Assembly: GCA_965221215.1 (NCBI GenBank)
Contig: OZ244872.1
Span: forward strand, 1,674,001-1,738,000
Direction: 5' to 3'
From: Aldehydirespirator sp965221215
GTDB taxonomy: Bacteria; Actinomycetota; Acidimicrobiia; Acidimicrobiales; Aldehydirespiratoraceae
DNA: 64,000 bases
The notes under the pieces are model-generated. The model did no database searches, was not told the origin of the DNA, and was given only the letters and a program-made list of their open reading frames with translations. Below are positions 1 through 9,058 of the stretch, in pieces; within the stretch, counting starts at the first letter, position 1; every line of letters begins with the position of its first letter. Position numbers and translations under genes: made by a program.

Positions 1-590
1 GCCAGGCGCTGCTGCTGGGCCTGCCGCTCCCGGTCGGCGTCGGCGGCCCGGTCGAGGGCCCGCTGGCGCACCACCTCGAGCTGGGCCTCGGCCACGCGCA
101 GCTCGTCGGTGATCTCCAACTCGCTGCCGATGGCCAGCTCGAGCAGGAACAGCCGCACCGCGCTCTCGTTGAGGCTGGTCGAGAACTGCTCGACCACGTC
201 GACGGACGGCTGGACGTAGGCCTCGATGGCCCGCCGGCGCAGCCGCTCCCGGATGGATTCGATCTCCTCGACGAACTGCTCGGCCTCGGCCCGGGCCTCG
301 TCCGCCTCGGCCTCCGCCGCGGCGATGGCCGCCTCGGCCGCCTCGATCCGGGTCTGCTGGAGCTCGATGTAGCTGTCGAGCTCGCTGAGCGCTTCGATCA
401 GAGCCTCGTCGTCGGCGATGAGCGCATCGACCTGTCCGGCCACCTCGGCCGCGTCTCGTGCCAGCAGCTCTCGCTGCCGACGAAGGTCCTCAATCTCTCC
501 CTCGCTTTGGCCCACTGCCGCCGTCGCCATCAACGCAGCCGCCGTCACCGTCAGCAAGAGCGCGCCAGAGAGGATGCGCAACTTACGCAC
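1..590 (-). CDS. secreted coiled-coil protein, N-terminal part (possible M23-type wall hydrolase)
   Basis: The gene runs off the left edge, so only the first 196 or so residues are seen. It opens at a GTG (590-588) followed by a secretion signal: a basic start (VRKLRI), a hydrophobic run and a likely cleavage site near residue 28 (AAVGQ). The remainder is Glu/Ala/Arg-rich heptad sequence that reads as a long coiled coil. Secreted actinobacterial proteins of this build often carry a LytM/M23 peptidase domain after the coiled coil and act in wall turnover or division (PcsB/EnvC/RipC-like). That domain would lie outside the window, so the peptidase call is inference. No ATG lies near the signal peptide, hence the GTG start. 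Confidence 0.65.
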   Translation of the reverse strand, partial: MRKLRILSGALLLTVTAAALMATAAVGQSEGEIEDLRRQRELLARDAAEVAGQVDALIADDEALIEALSELDSYIELQQTRIEAAEAAIAAAEAEADEARAEAEQFVEEIESIRERLRRRAIEAYVQPSVDVVEQFSTSLNESAVRLFLLELAIGSELEITDELRVAEAQLEVVRQRALDRAADADRERQAQQQRL

Positions 591-859
591 AGCAGCGACC
601 GTAACGAAACAGCAATACTTCCGCAATCTGTCGGCGACGCTTCGGGCGACCACCCCGTGCAGCATCGACATGTCGGCCCTGTCGAGACGGATCGCGGTTC
701 AGGTGAAAGGGCGGTCGAAGGGTGGCTGGGGGCGGGGCTCGCTGGACCTCGGACAACACCGCCCTCGATGTTAGGTCCGCCCCACCGCCCCGCCGTGCAT
801 CCCGAAGCGCCGTGTCACCAGCCCCTCCATCCACAGCCAACGTCCCTTGCAGAGCACAT

Positions 860-2230
860 CTAGGCACCGAGCAGCAGGAGCAGGCCGATGACGGTGTAGG
901 CCACCATCACGGCCAGCATCGGATACTGCGAGCGCATAGCCAGCGGGCCGGGCCAGCGCTCCACCGCCCGGTCGTGGGCCACCGCCACCGCCAGCACATG
1001 GCCGGCGGCGATGGCCGCGGTCTGCGTCCAGGCGATGGCGTCGGTGGAGATGGCGGTGTAGTCCACCAGGCGGGTGGCGGTGCCGAAGAGGTCCCAGCCC
1101 CGGCCGAACGGGTCGGACAGGTGGGTGATGATCAGCTGGCCCTCCAACAGCAGATAGCTGAAGTAGTGGGCGATCGTGTACGCCGCGGCAATGGGGATCA
1201 GCGAGGGTGCGAACGCCTCGGCCAGTTCCCGCTCGCTGTCGCCGGTGATGGCGGCCATGCCCGCGATGGCGACCCGGTAGAGCACGAACACCGCGAAGAT
1301 CATGAACACCAGCCCCACGGTGTTGACCGCGGTCAGCTCCCAGCCGGTGCGTGCGGCGGCCACGTCGAGCCATACCGAGCTGCGGGTGAAGCCGTCGAAG
1401 GTGGTGGAGCCCAACACCACCAGGATGAACGCCACCGAGCCCCGCTTGATGGGCAGGGTGGACAGGCCGGCCAGCGGCACCCGCAGCCTCAGGTTGCCGC
1501 CGTGGCGGTGCAGCGGCGCCATGGCCGACAGCATGGTGAACAGCACGCCGAACCCTTCAGCATCGCGCTGCCAGCCCCGGCCGAAGACGGCCACGCCGGC
1601 CAGTTGCGCCACGGTGTAGGCGGCCAGGCACACGCCCAGCACCCGGATGTTGGTGCTGTCGTGGAAGGCGAGCTCGAGCCACAGGAAGCCGAAGATGGCC
1701 GCCACCGCCCACCACTGGTTGCCGCCGCCCCGATCAGCGTTGTGGGCTGCGTCCCGGCCACGGAGGCGGGCCGAGCCGTCGGCAAGGGTCCGGAAGGGGC
1801 TCAGGTGGGCCCACACGTCGCCCACCAGCGCCGACACGGCCTGGAACCCGACCCAGAAGACGATGTAGACCGCGACCGGCAGGATGTTGACCGAGGGGTT
1901 GGTGTTGCCGGCCAGCCCGGCATAGAGCAGCACTCCCAGTGCGAGCAGGCCGGCCGCGCCCATCACTCGCGACAGCACCCGGCAGGCCAGCTGGAACGGC
2001 CCGCCGAGAACCCGCCCGGCCGCCGCGGCCCGGAACTTCGGCGTGTCCCAGAACATGCCGAGTGCCACAAACGAGGCGGCCACCGCCAACGAGGCGGCCC
2101 AGGCAAGCTGCCACAGCGGCACGGGCAGGTCGAGCCGTCCGCCCACGCCGTGGGCTCCGGCGGGGTCGGCCATGGTCCACAGCGCCGCCGCAGCCAGTGC
2201 GCCCGTCGCCAGGATCGGCCTCGGCCTCAT
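860..2230 (-). CDS. polytopic membrane protein of the family often auto-labelled fenitrothion hydrolase
   Basis: A 456-residue protein with about ten hydrophobic segments. Its start resembles a signal sequence or first membrane helix ending AGAHG, followed by a conserved-looking block (GVGGRLDLPVPLW) and a second one near residue 120 (VYIVFWVGFQ). Actinobacterial proteins with this opening are widely labelled fenitrothion hydrolase after FedA, but nothing in the sequence looks like a hydrolase site, and I would not infer that activity. Its role is unknown; a conserved inner-membrane protein is all that can be supported. It is read away from the secreted coiled-coil gene and stands alone. The ATG at 2230 is the only good start before the hydrophobic N-terminus. 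Confidence 0.75.
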   Translation of the reverse strand: MRPRPILATGALAAAALWTMADPAGAHGVGGRLDLPVPLWQLAWAASLAVAASFVALGMFWDTPKFRAAAAGRVLGGPFQLACRVLSRVMGAAGLLALGVLLYAGLAGNTNPSVNILPVAVYIVFWVGFQAVSALVGDVWAHLSPFRTLADGSARLRGRDAAHNADRGGGNQWWAVAAIFGFLWLELAFHDSTNIRVLGVCLAAYTVAQLAGVAVFGRGWQRDAEGFGVLFTMLSAMAPLHRHGGNLRLRVPLAGLSTLPIKRGSVAFILVVLGSTTFDGFTRSSVWLDVAAARTGWELTAVNTVGLVFMIFAVFVLYRVAIAGMAAITGDSERELAEAFAPSLIPIAAAYTIAHYFSYLLLEGQLIITHLSDPFGRGWDLFGTATRLVDYTAISTDAIAWTQTAAIAAGHVLAVAVAHDRAVERWPGPLAMRSQYPMLAVMVAYTVIGLLLLLGA

Positions 2231-2313
2231 GGGATCACCGGGGCTCTGGCCGTTGCGTCTAGCCGGGCCTCGAACGGCGGCTGTCCGGCATCGCGGCTCT
2301 GTGATTGCACCGG

Positions 2314-2387
2314 TGGGCGATACTGGACTCGAACCAGTGACCTCTGCCGTGTGAAGGCAGCGCTCTAGCCATCTGAGCTAATCGCCC
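2314..2387 (-). tRNA. tRNA-Val (CAC)
   Basis: A 74-nt cloverleaf reads on the minus strand. The acceptor arms (GGGCGAT with ATCGCCC) pair fully, the T arm holds GGTTCGAGTCC, and the anticodon stem CTGCC/GGCAG encloses a loop with CAC at 2353-2351. The 3' CCA is not encoded. Confidence 0.95.
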
Positions 2388-2552
2388 GAGACGAGCGAGG
2401 CTACCACCGACCCCCCGACCGGACTACGAGGCCAGACCGGATCCTCCCCCTGCGCGGCAGCCGCCAAGCTGCACGGGATGCATCAGTCTTTGCGGGCAAC
2501 CGCTGCCTCCAATACGTTGCATGAGGTTGTTGATCAAGGTTTGGAGGGCCGT

Positions 2553-2927
2553 ATGGGAACGTTCACAGTCACGCTGGGAGTCGGCGATCCGCAGGGGCGC
2601 CGGTACGAGAACGTGGAGGTCATGGTCGATTCTGGTGCCGCCTACACCGTGCTGCCGACATCGATGCTCGAGCGGCTCGGCGTGACGCCCTACGACATGC
2701 GGGGATTCGTCCTAGCAGACGGACACCGAGTGGAGCGGGGCTTCGGCAGGACTTGGATGCGCCTCGACGGCAAGCAGGACATGTCGCCGGTCGTGTTCTG
2801 GGACGAGGACTCGCTGCCGCTTCTCGGCGCCGTGACCCTCGAAATCTTCGGCCTCGGCATCGACCCGGTGAACGCCCGCCTCATCGACATCGACGCCTAC
2901 GTGCTGTCCGCACAAACCGCAGCCTGA
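2553..2927 (+). CDS. retropepsin-like aspartic protease family protein
   Basis: A 124-residue protein with the hallmark of the single-domain aspartyl protease (clan AA) fold: an Asp-Ser-Gly triplet in VDSGAAYTVLP near residue 35, preceded by beta-strand-like sequence and followed by LPLLGAVTLE, which resembles the ILG-type second motif of retropepsins. Such proteins are expected to act as homodimers; substrate unknown. Start chosen at the ATG at 2553 because a clear Shine-Dalgarno (GGAGGG) sits 8 bases upstream; an ATG at 2478 would add 25 residues without a visible ribosome site. It lies between tRNA-Val and the convergent amidase, with no operon partner. Confidence 0.75.
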   Translation: MGTFTVTLGVGDPQGRRYENVEVMVDSGAAYTVLPTSMLERLGVTPYDMRGFVLADGHRVERGFGRTWMRLDGKQDMSPVVFWDEDSLPLLGAVTLEIFGLGIDPVNARLIDIDAYVLSAQTAA

Positions 2928-3034
2928 CCCACCCCACCGCGACCCTGAGCCGGAACAGCAGAACGGCCACCAACGGTCTGTGGCGGGATCAGGCTGCCTC
3001 CGGGGCGAGTGTAGGCGGCATCGGCGCCGGACGG

Positions 3035-4453
3035 TCAGGCCGTGTTCGGGGCTACTGGGTCTAGGGCTAAGAGATCTTCCAGCACGGCGATGGCCTCTAG
3101 GACGGTCAGGTCGTCTAGCTGGTGGCCTACTGCCTGAAGGCCGATGGGCACGCCCTCGCTGGTGAACCCGCAGCACACTGTGGCGGCCGGGCGCCGGGTG
3201 AGGTTGGCCAGTGGCGTGAAGCGGAACCAGTTGGGGGTCTCGACCCCGTTGATGGTGCCGTGCCCGCCCGGGGCGGGGGCCTGGCCCGCCAGCGTGGGCA
3301 GCAACAGCGCGTCATAGCCGTCCATCAGTTCGGCCAGCGCGATAGACAGTTCACCGGCCTGGCGGCGGGCCTCGTAGATCGACTCGGGCGTGGTCCGGCC
3401 CGACTCGTATACGTCCTCCAGCATCGTTGCCAGGACGTCGGTGACGTTGTTCCACTCGTCGGTTCCGTACAGCGGGCGGAACGCCGGGCCGATGAGCCCT
3501 CCGAAGAACAGCTGCAGGAACGACCCCGGCACCACGGTGATCTCCGTGTGGGCCTCGTCTACCTCGACACCCTCGCCCGCCAGGCGCTGCACCGCGGCCT
3601 CGCACGCCGCCGCTATCTCGGAGTCGACCGGCCCGCCGTCGATCGACGGCGCCCACAGCACCCGCTCCGGCAGCCGGGGACTGTCGAGCGCGGCCCGCCA
3701 CGACGCCTCCGGCTTGGGCAGGCTGCGCAGGTCGGCCGGATCGGGCCCGACCAGCGAGTCGAGGCACAGCGCCACATCGCGGATCAGGCGGGCCATCGGA
3801 CCCACGCAAGACAGGTCGATCAGACCCGACGGAGGCGGGCCGCTCGGCACCCGTCCGTGGCTGGTCTTGATGCCCGACAGACCGCACAGCGCCGACGGGA
3901 TGCGGATCGAGCCGCCCCCGTCGGAGCCGGTGCCCACCGGGACCATGCCCGAAGCCACCGCCGCGCCGGTGCCGCCCGAGGAACCGCCCGGCGAGCGCTC
4001 CGGGTTCCACGGGTTGAGCGTGGCCCCGAACCTGGGGTTGTAGGTGTCGCCCATGCAGCCGTGCTCGGGAGTGTTGGTCTTGCCCACGACCACGCAGCCC
4101 GCGGCCCGCATCCGGGCCACCTCGATGCAGTCGGAGGCAGCCGGCGGGTCGTTGCGGGTGTACATGGCGCCCTTGGAGGTACAAAACCCGGCCGCGTCGG
4201 CCAGATCCTTCACCCCGATCGGGATCCCGGCCAGCGGGCCTGCCTCGTCGCCGGCATCGAGGCCCTCGTCGATGGCCGCAGCCTGGGCTCGGGCCCCGTC
4301 GGCGTCCACGGCCACGAAGGCGTTCAACGCCGGGTTCAGGGCCCCGATGCGCTCCAGCGCGTGCTCGGTGACCGCGGCGGCGGTGAGGCTGCGGTCGCGC
4401 ACTCTGGCCGCCAAAGCCTCCACGGTCACGGTCCGGAAGTCGGGCACATCCAT
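3035..4453 (-). CDS. amidase, amidase-signature family
   Basis: A 472-residue amidase of the GatA/AS family, which hydrolyses carboxamides with a Ser-cisSer-Lys triad. All three elements are visible: the Lys in GIPIGVKD (about residue 82), the Gly/Ser-rich loop GGSSGGTGAAVA (about 158) and the nucleophile region GSDGGGSIRIP (about 178). Length is usual for the family. No gatC or gatB lies nearby, so it is more likely a catabolic or detoxifying amidase than the glutamyl-tRNA amidotransferase subunit. Start is the ATG at 4453, whose A is also the last base of the stop of a repeat-encoded mini-ORF (TGATG); a TTG one codon upstream is the alternative. Confidence 0.92.
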   Translation of the reverse strand: MDVPDFRTVTVEALAARVRDRSLTAAAVTEHALERIGALNPALNAFVAVDADGARAQAAAIDEGLDAGDEAGPLAGIPIGVKDLADAAGFCTSKGAMYTRNDPPAASDCIEVARMRAAGCVVVGKTNTPEHGCMGDTYNPRFGATLNPWNPERSPGGSSGGTGAAVASGMVPVGTGSDGGGSIRIPSALCGLSGIKTSHGRVPSGPPPSGLIDLSCVGPMARLIRDVALCLDSLVGPDPADLRSLPKPEASWRAALDSPRLPERVLWAPSIDGGPVDSEIAAACEAAVQRLAGEGVEVDEAHTEITVVPGSFLQLFFGGLIGPAFRPLYGTDEWNNVTDVLATMLEDVYESGRTTPESIYEARRQAGELSIALAELMDGYDALLLPTLAGQAPAPGGHGTINGVETPNWFRFTPLANLTRRPAATVCCGFTSEGVPIGLQAVGHQLDDLTVLEAIAVLEDLLALDPVAPNTA

Positions 4454-4572
4454 CAAACGGCGCCTTTCGCAGCGGGCTGGCAGTCTGCCGATGCAATCCG
4501 AGAATGTGCGGTTTGCGCCCGAGCGTCTCGCGGCGCGGCATTGTCGCTCCTGCTGTTGTTCGCGACGCTCAC
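4453..4572 (-). other. repeat-encoded mini-ORF coupled to the amidase start
   Basis: A GTG-started frame of 39 codons plus stop fills the gap between murF and the amidase gene. Its first 15 residues follow the pattern VSxANxSxxDxAAxR shared by the other copies of the dispersed repeat in this window. Its TGA overlaps the amidase ATG as TGATG, a layout that permits stop-to-start coupling. Whether the peptide is made is unknown; it may only serve to deliver ribosomes to the next gene. Confidence 0.35.
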
Positions 4573-4600
4573 GGGCCGCTCGGCCTCTCAGGCATCAGCG
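4545..4600 (-). repeat. dispersed junction repeat, short copy D
   Basis: Read on the minus strand this begins just after the murF stop with the box AGAGGCCGAGCG, then GCCCGTGAGCG. Relative to the copies at 29.8 and 41.9 kb it lacks the middle of about 53 bases. That missing part is flanked in the long copies by CCGAGCG, so a short-repeat deletion explains the difference. Confidence 0.6.
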
Positions 4601-5943
4601 TCCGCGGCGAGTCGCTCCACCAGGCGCTCTAGCCCCGCGACCCGCGATCCCTTCACCAACACGGCACAGCCGGCGTCCAAGCCTCCGAGATCGGCGAGCG
4701 CGGCGAGGGCGCCGTCGATGCCGTCGGTTTCGGTGACGGCGCCGCCGCCCGATGCGTAGCCGGACGCGTCGACCGCGATCACCTCCACGTCGAGTTGAGC
4801 GGCCAGCGATGCGACGGCGGCATGCTCAGCGGCCTCGTAGTGGCCCAGTTCGGCCATGGCGCCCAGCACTGCGATTCTGCGCCGCGCCCCGAGGGCGGCC
4901 AGGGCCCGCAGGGCGGCCCGCATCGACAGCGGGTTGGCGTTGTAGGTGTCGTTGAGCAGCCGGACGCCTCCGGCGAGCCGCACCATCTCCATGCGCAGCG
5001 GCGACAGCGCCGGCGCCTCCAGGCCCGCGGCCACATCCGCCAGCGGCACGCCCAGCTCGATGCCCACTGCGGCTGCGGCCAGGGCATTGTCGACCGAGTG
5101 CGCTCCCCGAGCCCCCAACCGGACAGGAGCCTCTCCGACGGGGCCGCGCAGTACGAACCGGGGCATCAGATCGTCGTCCATAGCGATATCGAGGGCCTGC
5201 ACCTCGCCGCCGTCGCCGAAGGTGACCACCCGGGCATCGCAACCCTCCGCCATCGACAGCACCTCGGGCACCCCCGCGTTGAGGAAGGCCACTCCCCCGT
5301 CGGCCGCCGCCGGCAGGGCCTCGACCAACTCCCGCTTGGCCGACACCACCGAGGCCAGCGATCCCAGTTCGCTGGTGTGGGCCAGGCCCACCGTGGTGAC
5401 CACGCCCATGGTGGGACGGGCCACACGACACAGGTCGGCGATGTGCCCCGCCCCTCTCGACCCCATCTCCACCACCAGCGCCGCGGTGTCGGCGGGGGCA
5501 GACAGCAGTGTGATCGGCACTCCGATCTCGTTGTTGAACGACCGGGTGCTGGCCCACACCCGCCGGTCGGTGCCGAGCACTGCGGCCAGCAGGTCCTTGG
5601 TGGTGGTCTTGCCCACCGAGCCGGTAATGCCCACCACCGGCGCCGCCCCGAGCCGGTGCCGGGCCGCGGCGGCCAGGGCGGTGAGCGCCGCCGCGGTGTC
5701 GTCCACCTCCACCGCGGCAGCGCCGGAAGCGGCCGGACTGCGGGCGGTGAGATAGGCCGAAGCCCCGGCCGCGACCGCGTCGGCGATGAAGTCGTGGCCG
5801 TCGCGGTCGGCTGCCAGCGGCACGAACAGCATGCCGGGGCGCACATCCCGACTGTCCTGGGTGGCGCCATCAACGACGGTGGCGCCGTCGCCGTGCAGTC
5901 GGCCCCCGGTGGCCGCCGCGATCTCCGCCAACGTCCAGCGCAC
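4588..5943 (-). CDS. murF: UDP-N-acetylmuramoyl-tripeptide--D-alanyl-D-alanine ligase MurF
   Basis: A 451-residue Mur ligase that adds D-Ala-D-Ala to the UDP-MurNAc-tripeptide in the cytoplasm. The N-terminal domain (ATQDSRDVRPGMLFVPL) is typical of MurF/MurE. The ATP-binding loop GSVGKTTTK lies at about residues 105-113, then NNEIGVP and EMGSRGAGHI of the central domain and NDTYNANP of the C-terminal ligase domain. The GTG at 5943 gives the family's usual length; upstream codons in this frame have no Mur-like sequence. It is divergent from ddl, the enzyme that makes its D-Ala-D-Ala substrate, with only 69 bases between the two starts, so the promoters must overlap or abut. It is not in a dcw cluster. 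Confidence 0.95.
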   Translation of the reverse strand: MRWTLAEIAAATGGRLHGDGATVVDGATQDSRDVRPGMLFVPLAADRDGHDFIADAVAAGASAYLTARSPAASGAAAVEVDDTAAALTALAAAARHRLGAAPVVGITGSVGKTTTKDLLAAVLGTDRRVWASTRSFNNEIGVPITLLSAPADTAALVVEMGSRGAGHIADLCRVARPTMGVVTTVGLAHTSELGSLASVVSAKRELVEALPAAADGGVAFLNAGVPEVLSMAEGCDARVVTFGDGGEVQALDIAMDDDLMPRFVLRGPVGEAPVRLGARGAHSVDNALAAAAVGIELGVPLADVAAGLEAPALSPLRMEMVRLAGGVRLLNDTYNANPLSMRAALRALAALGARRRIAVLGAMAELGHYEAAEHAAVASLAAQLDVEVIAVDASGYASGGGAVTETDGIDGALAALADLGGLDAGCAVLVKGSRVAGLERLVERLAADADA

Positions 5944-6012
5944 ACCGCGAGTGTGGCACGCCCAGCCGAGGGCGCGGTTCACCGGCCACCGCCCGGCGCT
6001 AGCGTCGCCGGG

Positions 6013-7173
6013 GTGGAGGACCGAAGGGCCACAGCCGGAGTTGAAGTCGCGGACGGGCACAGGATCAGGCTGGTGGTGCTGTTCGGGGGGCGCTCGGCCG
6101 AGCACGACGTGTCGTGCGTGTCGGCCCGCCATGTGGTGGCCGCCGCCGACCCCACGAAATACGTCGTCGAACCGGTCGGCATCACCCGACAGGGGCGCTG
6201 GGTGCGTGCCGCAGCGGCAATCCAAGCCCTGAAGGCGGGGCCGGACGCGCTGCCCGAGCAGCTCAGCACCGCCGGTCCCGAGGTCGAGCCCCTGCCGACG
6301 CTGGTCTCACACCCCAACACCGCGGCCACAGTGGTGCTGCCCGTCCTGCACGGCCCCAACGGGGAGGACGGCACCGTGCAGGGTCTGCTGGAACTGGCCG
6401 GGGTGCCCTACGCCGGCGCCGGCGTGCTGGCCTCGGCGCTGTGCATGGACAAGACCGCGGCCAACACCATGCTGGACGCGGCCGGCATCGCCCATGCGCG
6501 GTGGCGGAGCTTCACGCTCGACGATCCGGCCGCGACCGACGCCGAACTCGCCCGCAGCGTTGAGTCCCTCGTGGACGAACTGGGCCTGCCCGTGTTCGTC
6601 AAGCCGGCCAGCATGGGATCCTCGGTCGGCATCACGAGGGCGGTCAACCGCCAGCAGGTGGCGGACGGCCTCCGTCTGGCGTCTCGCTATGACCGCCGCG
6701 TCATCGTGGAGGAGGCAGTCACAGCCCGAGAGGTCGAGGTGGCCGTGCTGGGGAACGACGATCCCGAGGCCAGCCTGCCCGGAGAGATTGTCCCCGGCGC
6801 CGAGTTCTACGACTATGCCGACAAGTACGAGGACGGCGCCGAACTGCTGATTCCGGCCCCCCTCGACGACGACGAGTCAGCAGCGTGCCGGAGTCTGGCC
6901 ATCGACGCCTACCGGGCTCTGCGGGTGGAGGGCCTGGCCCGGGTGGACTTCCTGTACGAGGACGGCCGCGACGGCCGCGGCGACCGGGGCTGGCTGGTCA
7001 GCGAACTCAACACCATGCCCGGCTTCACCCCCATATCGATGTACCCCAAGCTGTGGGCGGCCAGCGGACTCCCCTACCCCCAGCTCATCGACCGACTCGT
7101 GGCCCTGGCCCTGGAGCGGCACGCCCGGTGCGAGCAGCACGCCTTCACCGAGCCCACCCTTCACATCGACTGA
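6013..7173 (+). CDS. ddl: D-alanine--D-alanine ligase
   Basis: A 386-residue ATP-grasp enzyme that joins two D-Ala for peptidoglycan. Seen in order: LFGGRSAEHDVS (N-terminal loop), LHGPNGEDGTVQG, the ATP-grasp lysine and glycine loop KPASMGSSVGI (about residue 196), the EVEVAVLGN strand and the Mg-binding/active-site NTMPGFTPISMYPKL (about 333). Length is normal for actinobacterial Ddl. Start choice is uncertain: GTG at 6013 is the first in-frame start after the murF start, and GTG codons at 6073 and 6076 would cut into the first strand. Expression is probably co-ordinated with the divergent murF. Confidence 0.95.
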   Translation: MEDRRATAGVEVADGHRIRLVVLFGGRSAEHDVSCVSARHVVAAADPTKYVVEPVGITRQGRWVRAAAAIQALKAGPDALPEQLSTAGPEVEPLPTLVSHPNTAATVVLPVLHGPNGEDGTVQGLLELAGVPYAGAGVLASALCMDKTAANTMLDAAGIAHARWRSFTLDDPAATDAELARSVESLVDELGLPVFVKPASMGSSVGITRAVNRQQVADGLRLASRYDRRVIVEEAVTAREVEVAVLGNDDPEASLPGEIVPGAEFYDYADKYEDGAELLIPAPLDDDESAACRSLAIDAYRALRVEGLARVDFLYEDGRDGRGDRGWLVSELNTMPGFTPISMYPKLWAASGLPYPQLIDRLVALALERHARCEQHAFTEPTLHID

Positions 7174-7574
7174 TCGACAGAAGGGGCGCGCCCACTCAGG
7201 CTCTCAGGGGTCGTTTGGCGGAACAATGACCTCGCATCGAGGGCCGCTGGCTCGGGCGATGCGACGATCGAGGGTGATCAGCGGCCATCCCACCGTCTCG
7301 GCTAGGGCGACGTACCACGCGTCGTAGGCGGTGACGTTGGCTCGCAATTCCCACACGCGCTCCGCAAAGGGAGCAAACGGGTAGCGCTCCATGTTGAGCC
7401 GAAGCAGGTCCCGGCACGCGGCTGTCGCCTCGAGGCGCGTGACCCATCCGGTCAGCTCCAGCCGCCGCAGCAGGTTCGTGGCTTCCGCTAGGGCCAGTTC
7501 GGGCACAGCCAAGGAAGCCGTAGAGATCGCAGCGCGAGCCCAAGGGCCGTCAGTCTGCGAATCGACTAGAGCCG

Positions 7575-7583
7575 CTACCAGCA
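7575..7583. repeat. IS target-site duplication, left copy
   Basis: CTACCAGCA, identical to 9029-9037, directly abuts the left end of the element. Nine bases fits the 8-9 bp duplications made by IS256-family elements. Confidence 0.9.
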
Positions 7584-7629
7584 GGTGGCGTCTCATCGCC
7601 GGTGTAATAGCAGCAGGGGCGTAGGTTCC
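7584..7629 (+). repeat. IS terminal inverted repeat, left end
   Basis: Outer bases GGTGGCGTC match the complement of the right end; the inner block GGTGTAATAGC is also shared. Confidence 0.85.
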
Positions 7630-7667
7630 TTCAGAGAGATGTCGACTCAAGAAGGAGACCTACGCCC

Positions 7668-8972
7668 GTGCCTGCACGAGTATCGCCCACAGAAGCTGTC
7701 CGCGCCGAGATCGACGAGTTGTTCGGCTCGGGACGCGACATCGCCGAGGTCCTCGAGGAGGTGATGCGCCTGTCGGCGCGGCTTGTGTTGCAGCAGGTCC
7801 TCGAGGATGAGGTCACGGCCTGGCTGGGCCGGGGCTGGAACTCGCGTGCCGAGGGCGGGCGCGCCGGTCAGCGCAACGGCTACGGCGACTTGACGGTCAA
7901 GACCACCGCGGGGCCCGTGGCGCTGCGCCGCCCGAAGCTGCGCAACACCGCCGAGGCGTTCGCGTCGCAGCTTCTGGGCAAAGGCGTGGTGCGCTCTGAG
8001 CCGCTGGAGGCGCTGGTGATCTCAGCGTGGGTGCGGGGCCTGTCTGACCGCGACATCGAGGCCTTGTTGGCGGAGGCGCTGGGACCGGAGGCCGCTTTGT
8101 CGAGGTCCACCGCGTCGCGGATCTGCGCGCGGCTGCGTGAGGAGTTCGACACGTTCCGCAGCTCAGACCTCTCCGATATCGAGCTGGACTACCTGTTCGT
8201 TGACGGCAGCCACTTCAAGATGCACGACGGGTCACGCGCTGAACCGGTGCTGGTCGCCTACGGCATCACTACCCTCGGCCGGCCGGTGCTGCTGGCCGTG
8301 GAGCCCGGCGGCGACGAGTCCTACGACGCCTGGGCAGACTTCCTCGAAGACCTCACCGGCCGGGGGCTGCGGCCGCCGCTGCTGGTCGTCTCAGACGGCG
8401 CCGCGGGCCTCATCGGCGCCGTCGAGACCAAAATGGCCTCCTCGCTGCGCCAGCGGTGCCTCATCCACCGCTGCCGCAACGTGTTGGCCAAGGTCCCCGC
8501 CGGTCGCCGAGACGAGCTCAAGGCCGCGTTCTGGGCGATCTTCGACCTGCCCGACGGCATCGAGCCCGGCCAGGGGGCCGTGAGCGCGGCACAAGCCGGC
8601 ATCGACGGCTTCGCCCGCCGCTACCAAAGCGAGTTCCCCGCCGCCGTGAAGTGCCTGCTCACCGACCGCGCCGCGCTCACCGCGCACCTGCGGTTCCCCG
8701 CAGAGCACCACCGCAGGATCCGCCACACCAACCTGATCGAGCGCACCTTCGGCGAGACCCGCCGAAGAGTCAAAGTCATCGGCCGGCTCCCCGGCGAAGC
8801 CAGCTGCCTCACACTGGTATGGGCCGTGCTCGACCGGGCCTCAAACGGCTGGCGAGGCCTCACCTACACACCCGCCATCGCCCGAGCCCTCACCGAGCTC
8901 CGACACCAACTCCACCAACCCGCCCGCACCAACACCGACCAGCCCGACCGCACCGTCACACGCGCCGCCTAA
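7668..8972 (+). CDS. IS256-family transposase
   Basis: A 434-residue DDE transposase of the Mutator superfamily. The catalytic residues can be placed: Asp179 in LFVDGSHFK, Asp243 in VVSDGAAG and Glu358 in LIERTFGETRRR, the last within the family's typical C-terminal block. The middle C/H motif (CLIHRCRN) is present. GTG start at 7668 with a good Shine-Dalgarno (GAAGGAG) 11 bases upstream. Length is slightly above the usual 400 or so; the Pro/Thr/Arg-rich C-terminal tail beyond residue 415 is not conserved in the family. Confidence 0.95.
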   Translation: MPARVSPTEAVRAEIDELFGSGRDIAEVLEEVMRLSARLVLQQVLEDEVTAWLGRGWNSRAEGGRAGQRNGYGDLTVKTTAGPVALRRPKLRNTAEAFASQLLGKGVVRSEPLEALVISAWVRGLSDRDIEALLAEALGPEAALSRSTASRICARLREEFDTFRSSDLSDIELDYLFVDGSHFKMHDGSRAEPVLVAYGITTLGRPVLLAVEPGGDESYDAWADFLEDLTGRGLRPPLLVVSDGAAGLIGAVETKMASSLRQRCLIHRCRNVLAKVPAGRRDELKAAFWAIFDLPDGIEPGQGAVSAAQAGIDGFARRYQSEFPAAVKCLLTDRAALTAHLRFPAEHHRRIRHTNLIERTFGETRRRVKVIGRLPGEASCLTLVWAVLDRASNGWRGLTYTPAIARALTELRHQLHQPARTNTDQPDRTVTRAA

Positions 8973-8982
8973 CATGACCACC

Positions 8983-9028
8983 GGAACCTGCGCCCCAACC
9001 GCTATTACACCCAATCTGGGACGCCACC
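8983..9028 (-). repeat. IS terminal inverted repeat, right end
   Basis: Complement of the left end over 36 of 46 positions; ends ACGCCACC immediately before the second target duplication. Confidence 0.85.
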
Positions 9029-9037
9029 CTACCAGCA
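9029..9037. repeat. IS target-site duplication, right copy
   Basis: CTACCAGCA, identical to 7575-7583; marks the exact integration point within codons 9-12 of vapC. Confidence 0.9.
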
Positions 9038-9058
9038 CCGACGAATCGACAACAGCAC

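Larger units (their letters stand above)
7584..9028 (+). mobile_element. IS256-family (Mutator-type) insertion sequence, 1445 bp
   Basis: A complete element: one transposase gene, 46-bp imperfect terminal inverted repeats (7584-7629 and 8983-9028; 36 of 46 positions match, both beginning GGTGGCGTC and sharing GGTGTAATAGC and AGGTTCC) and a perfect 9-bp target duplication. It sits in vapC in the orientation opposite to the toxin gene. The intact ends, intact transposase and undecayed target duplication suggest a recent insertion and possibly a still active element. Confidence 0.92.

Noticed and set aside
591..859. Small frames in the 269-base gap left of the membrane protein gene
   Set aside because: No motif, ribosome site or coding-like composition; nothing I can support in this stretch.
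860..2230. Fenitrothion hydrolase activity for the membrane protein
   Set aside because: Only the automatic family label supports it; no hydrolase motif is visible.
722..2368. A long plus-strand frame (548 codons) opposite the polytopic membrane protein
   Set aside because: It is His/Gln/Arg/Gly-rich with no domain and is the usual antisense shadow of a GC-rich gene; it even runs through tRNA-Val.
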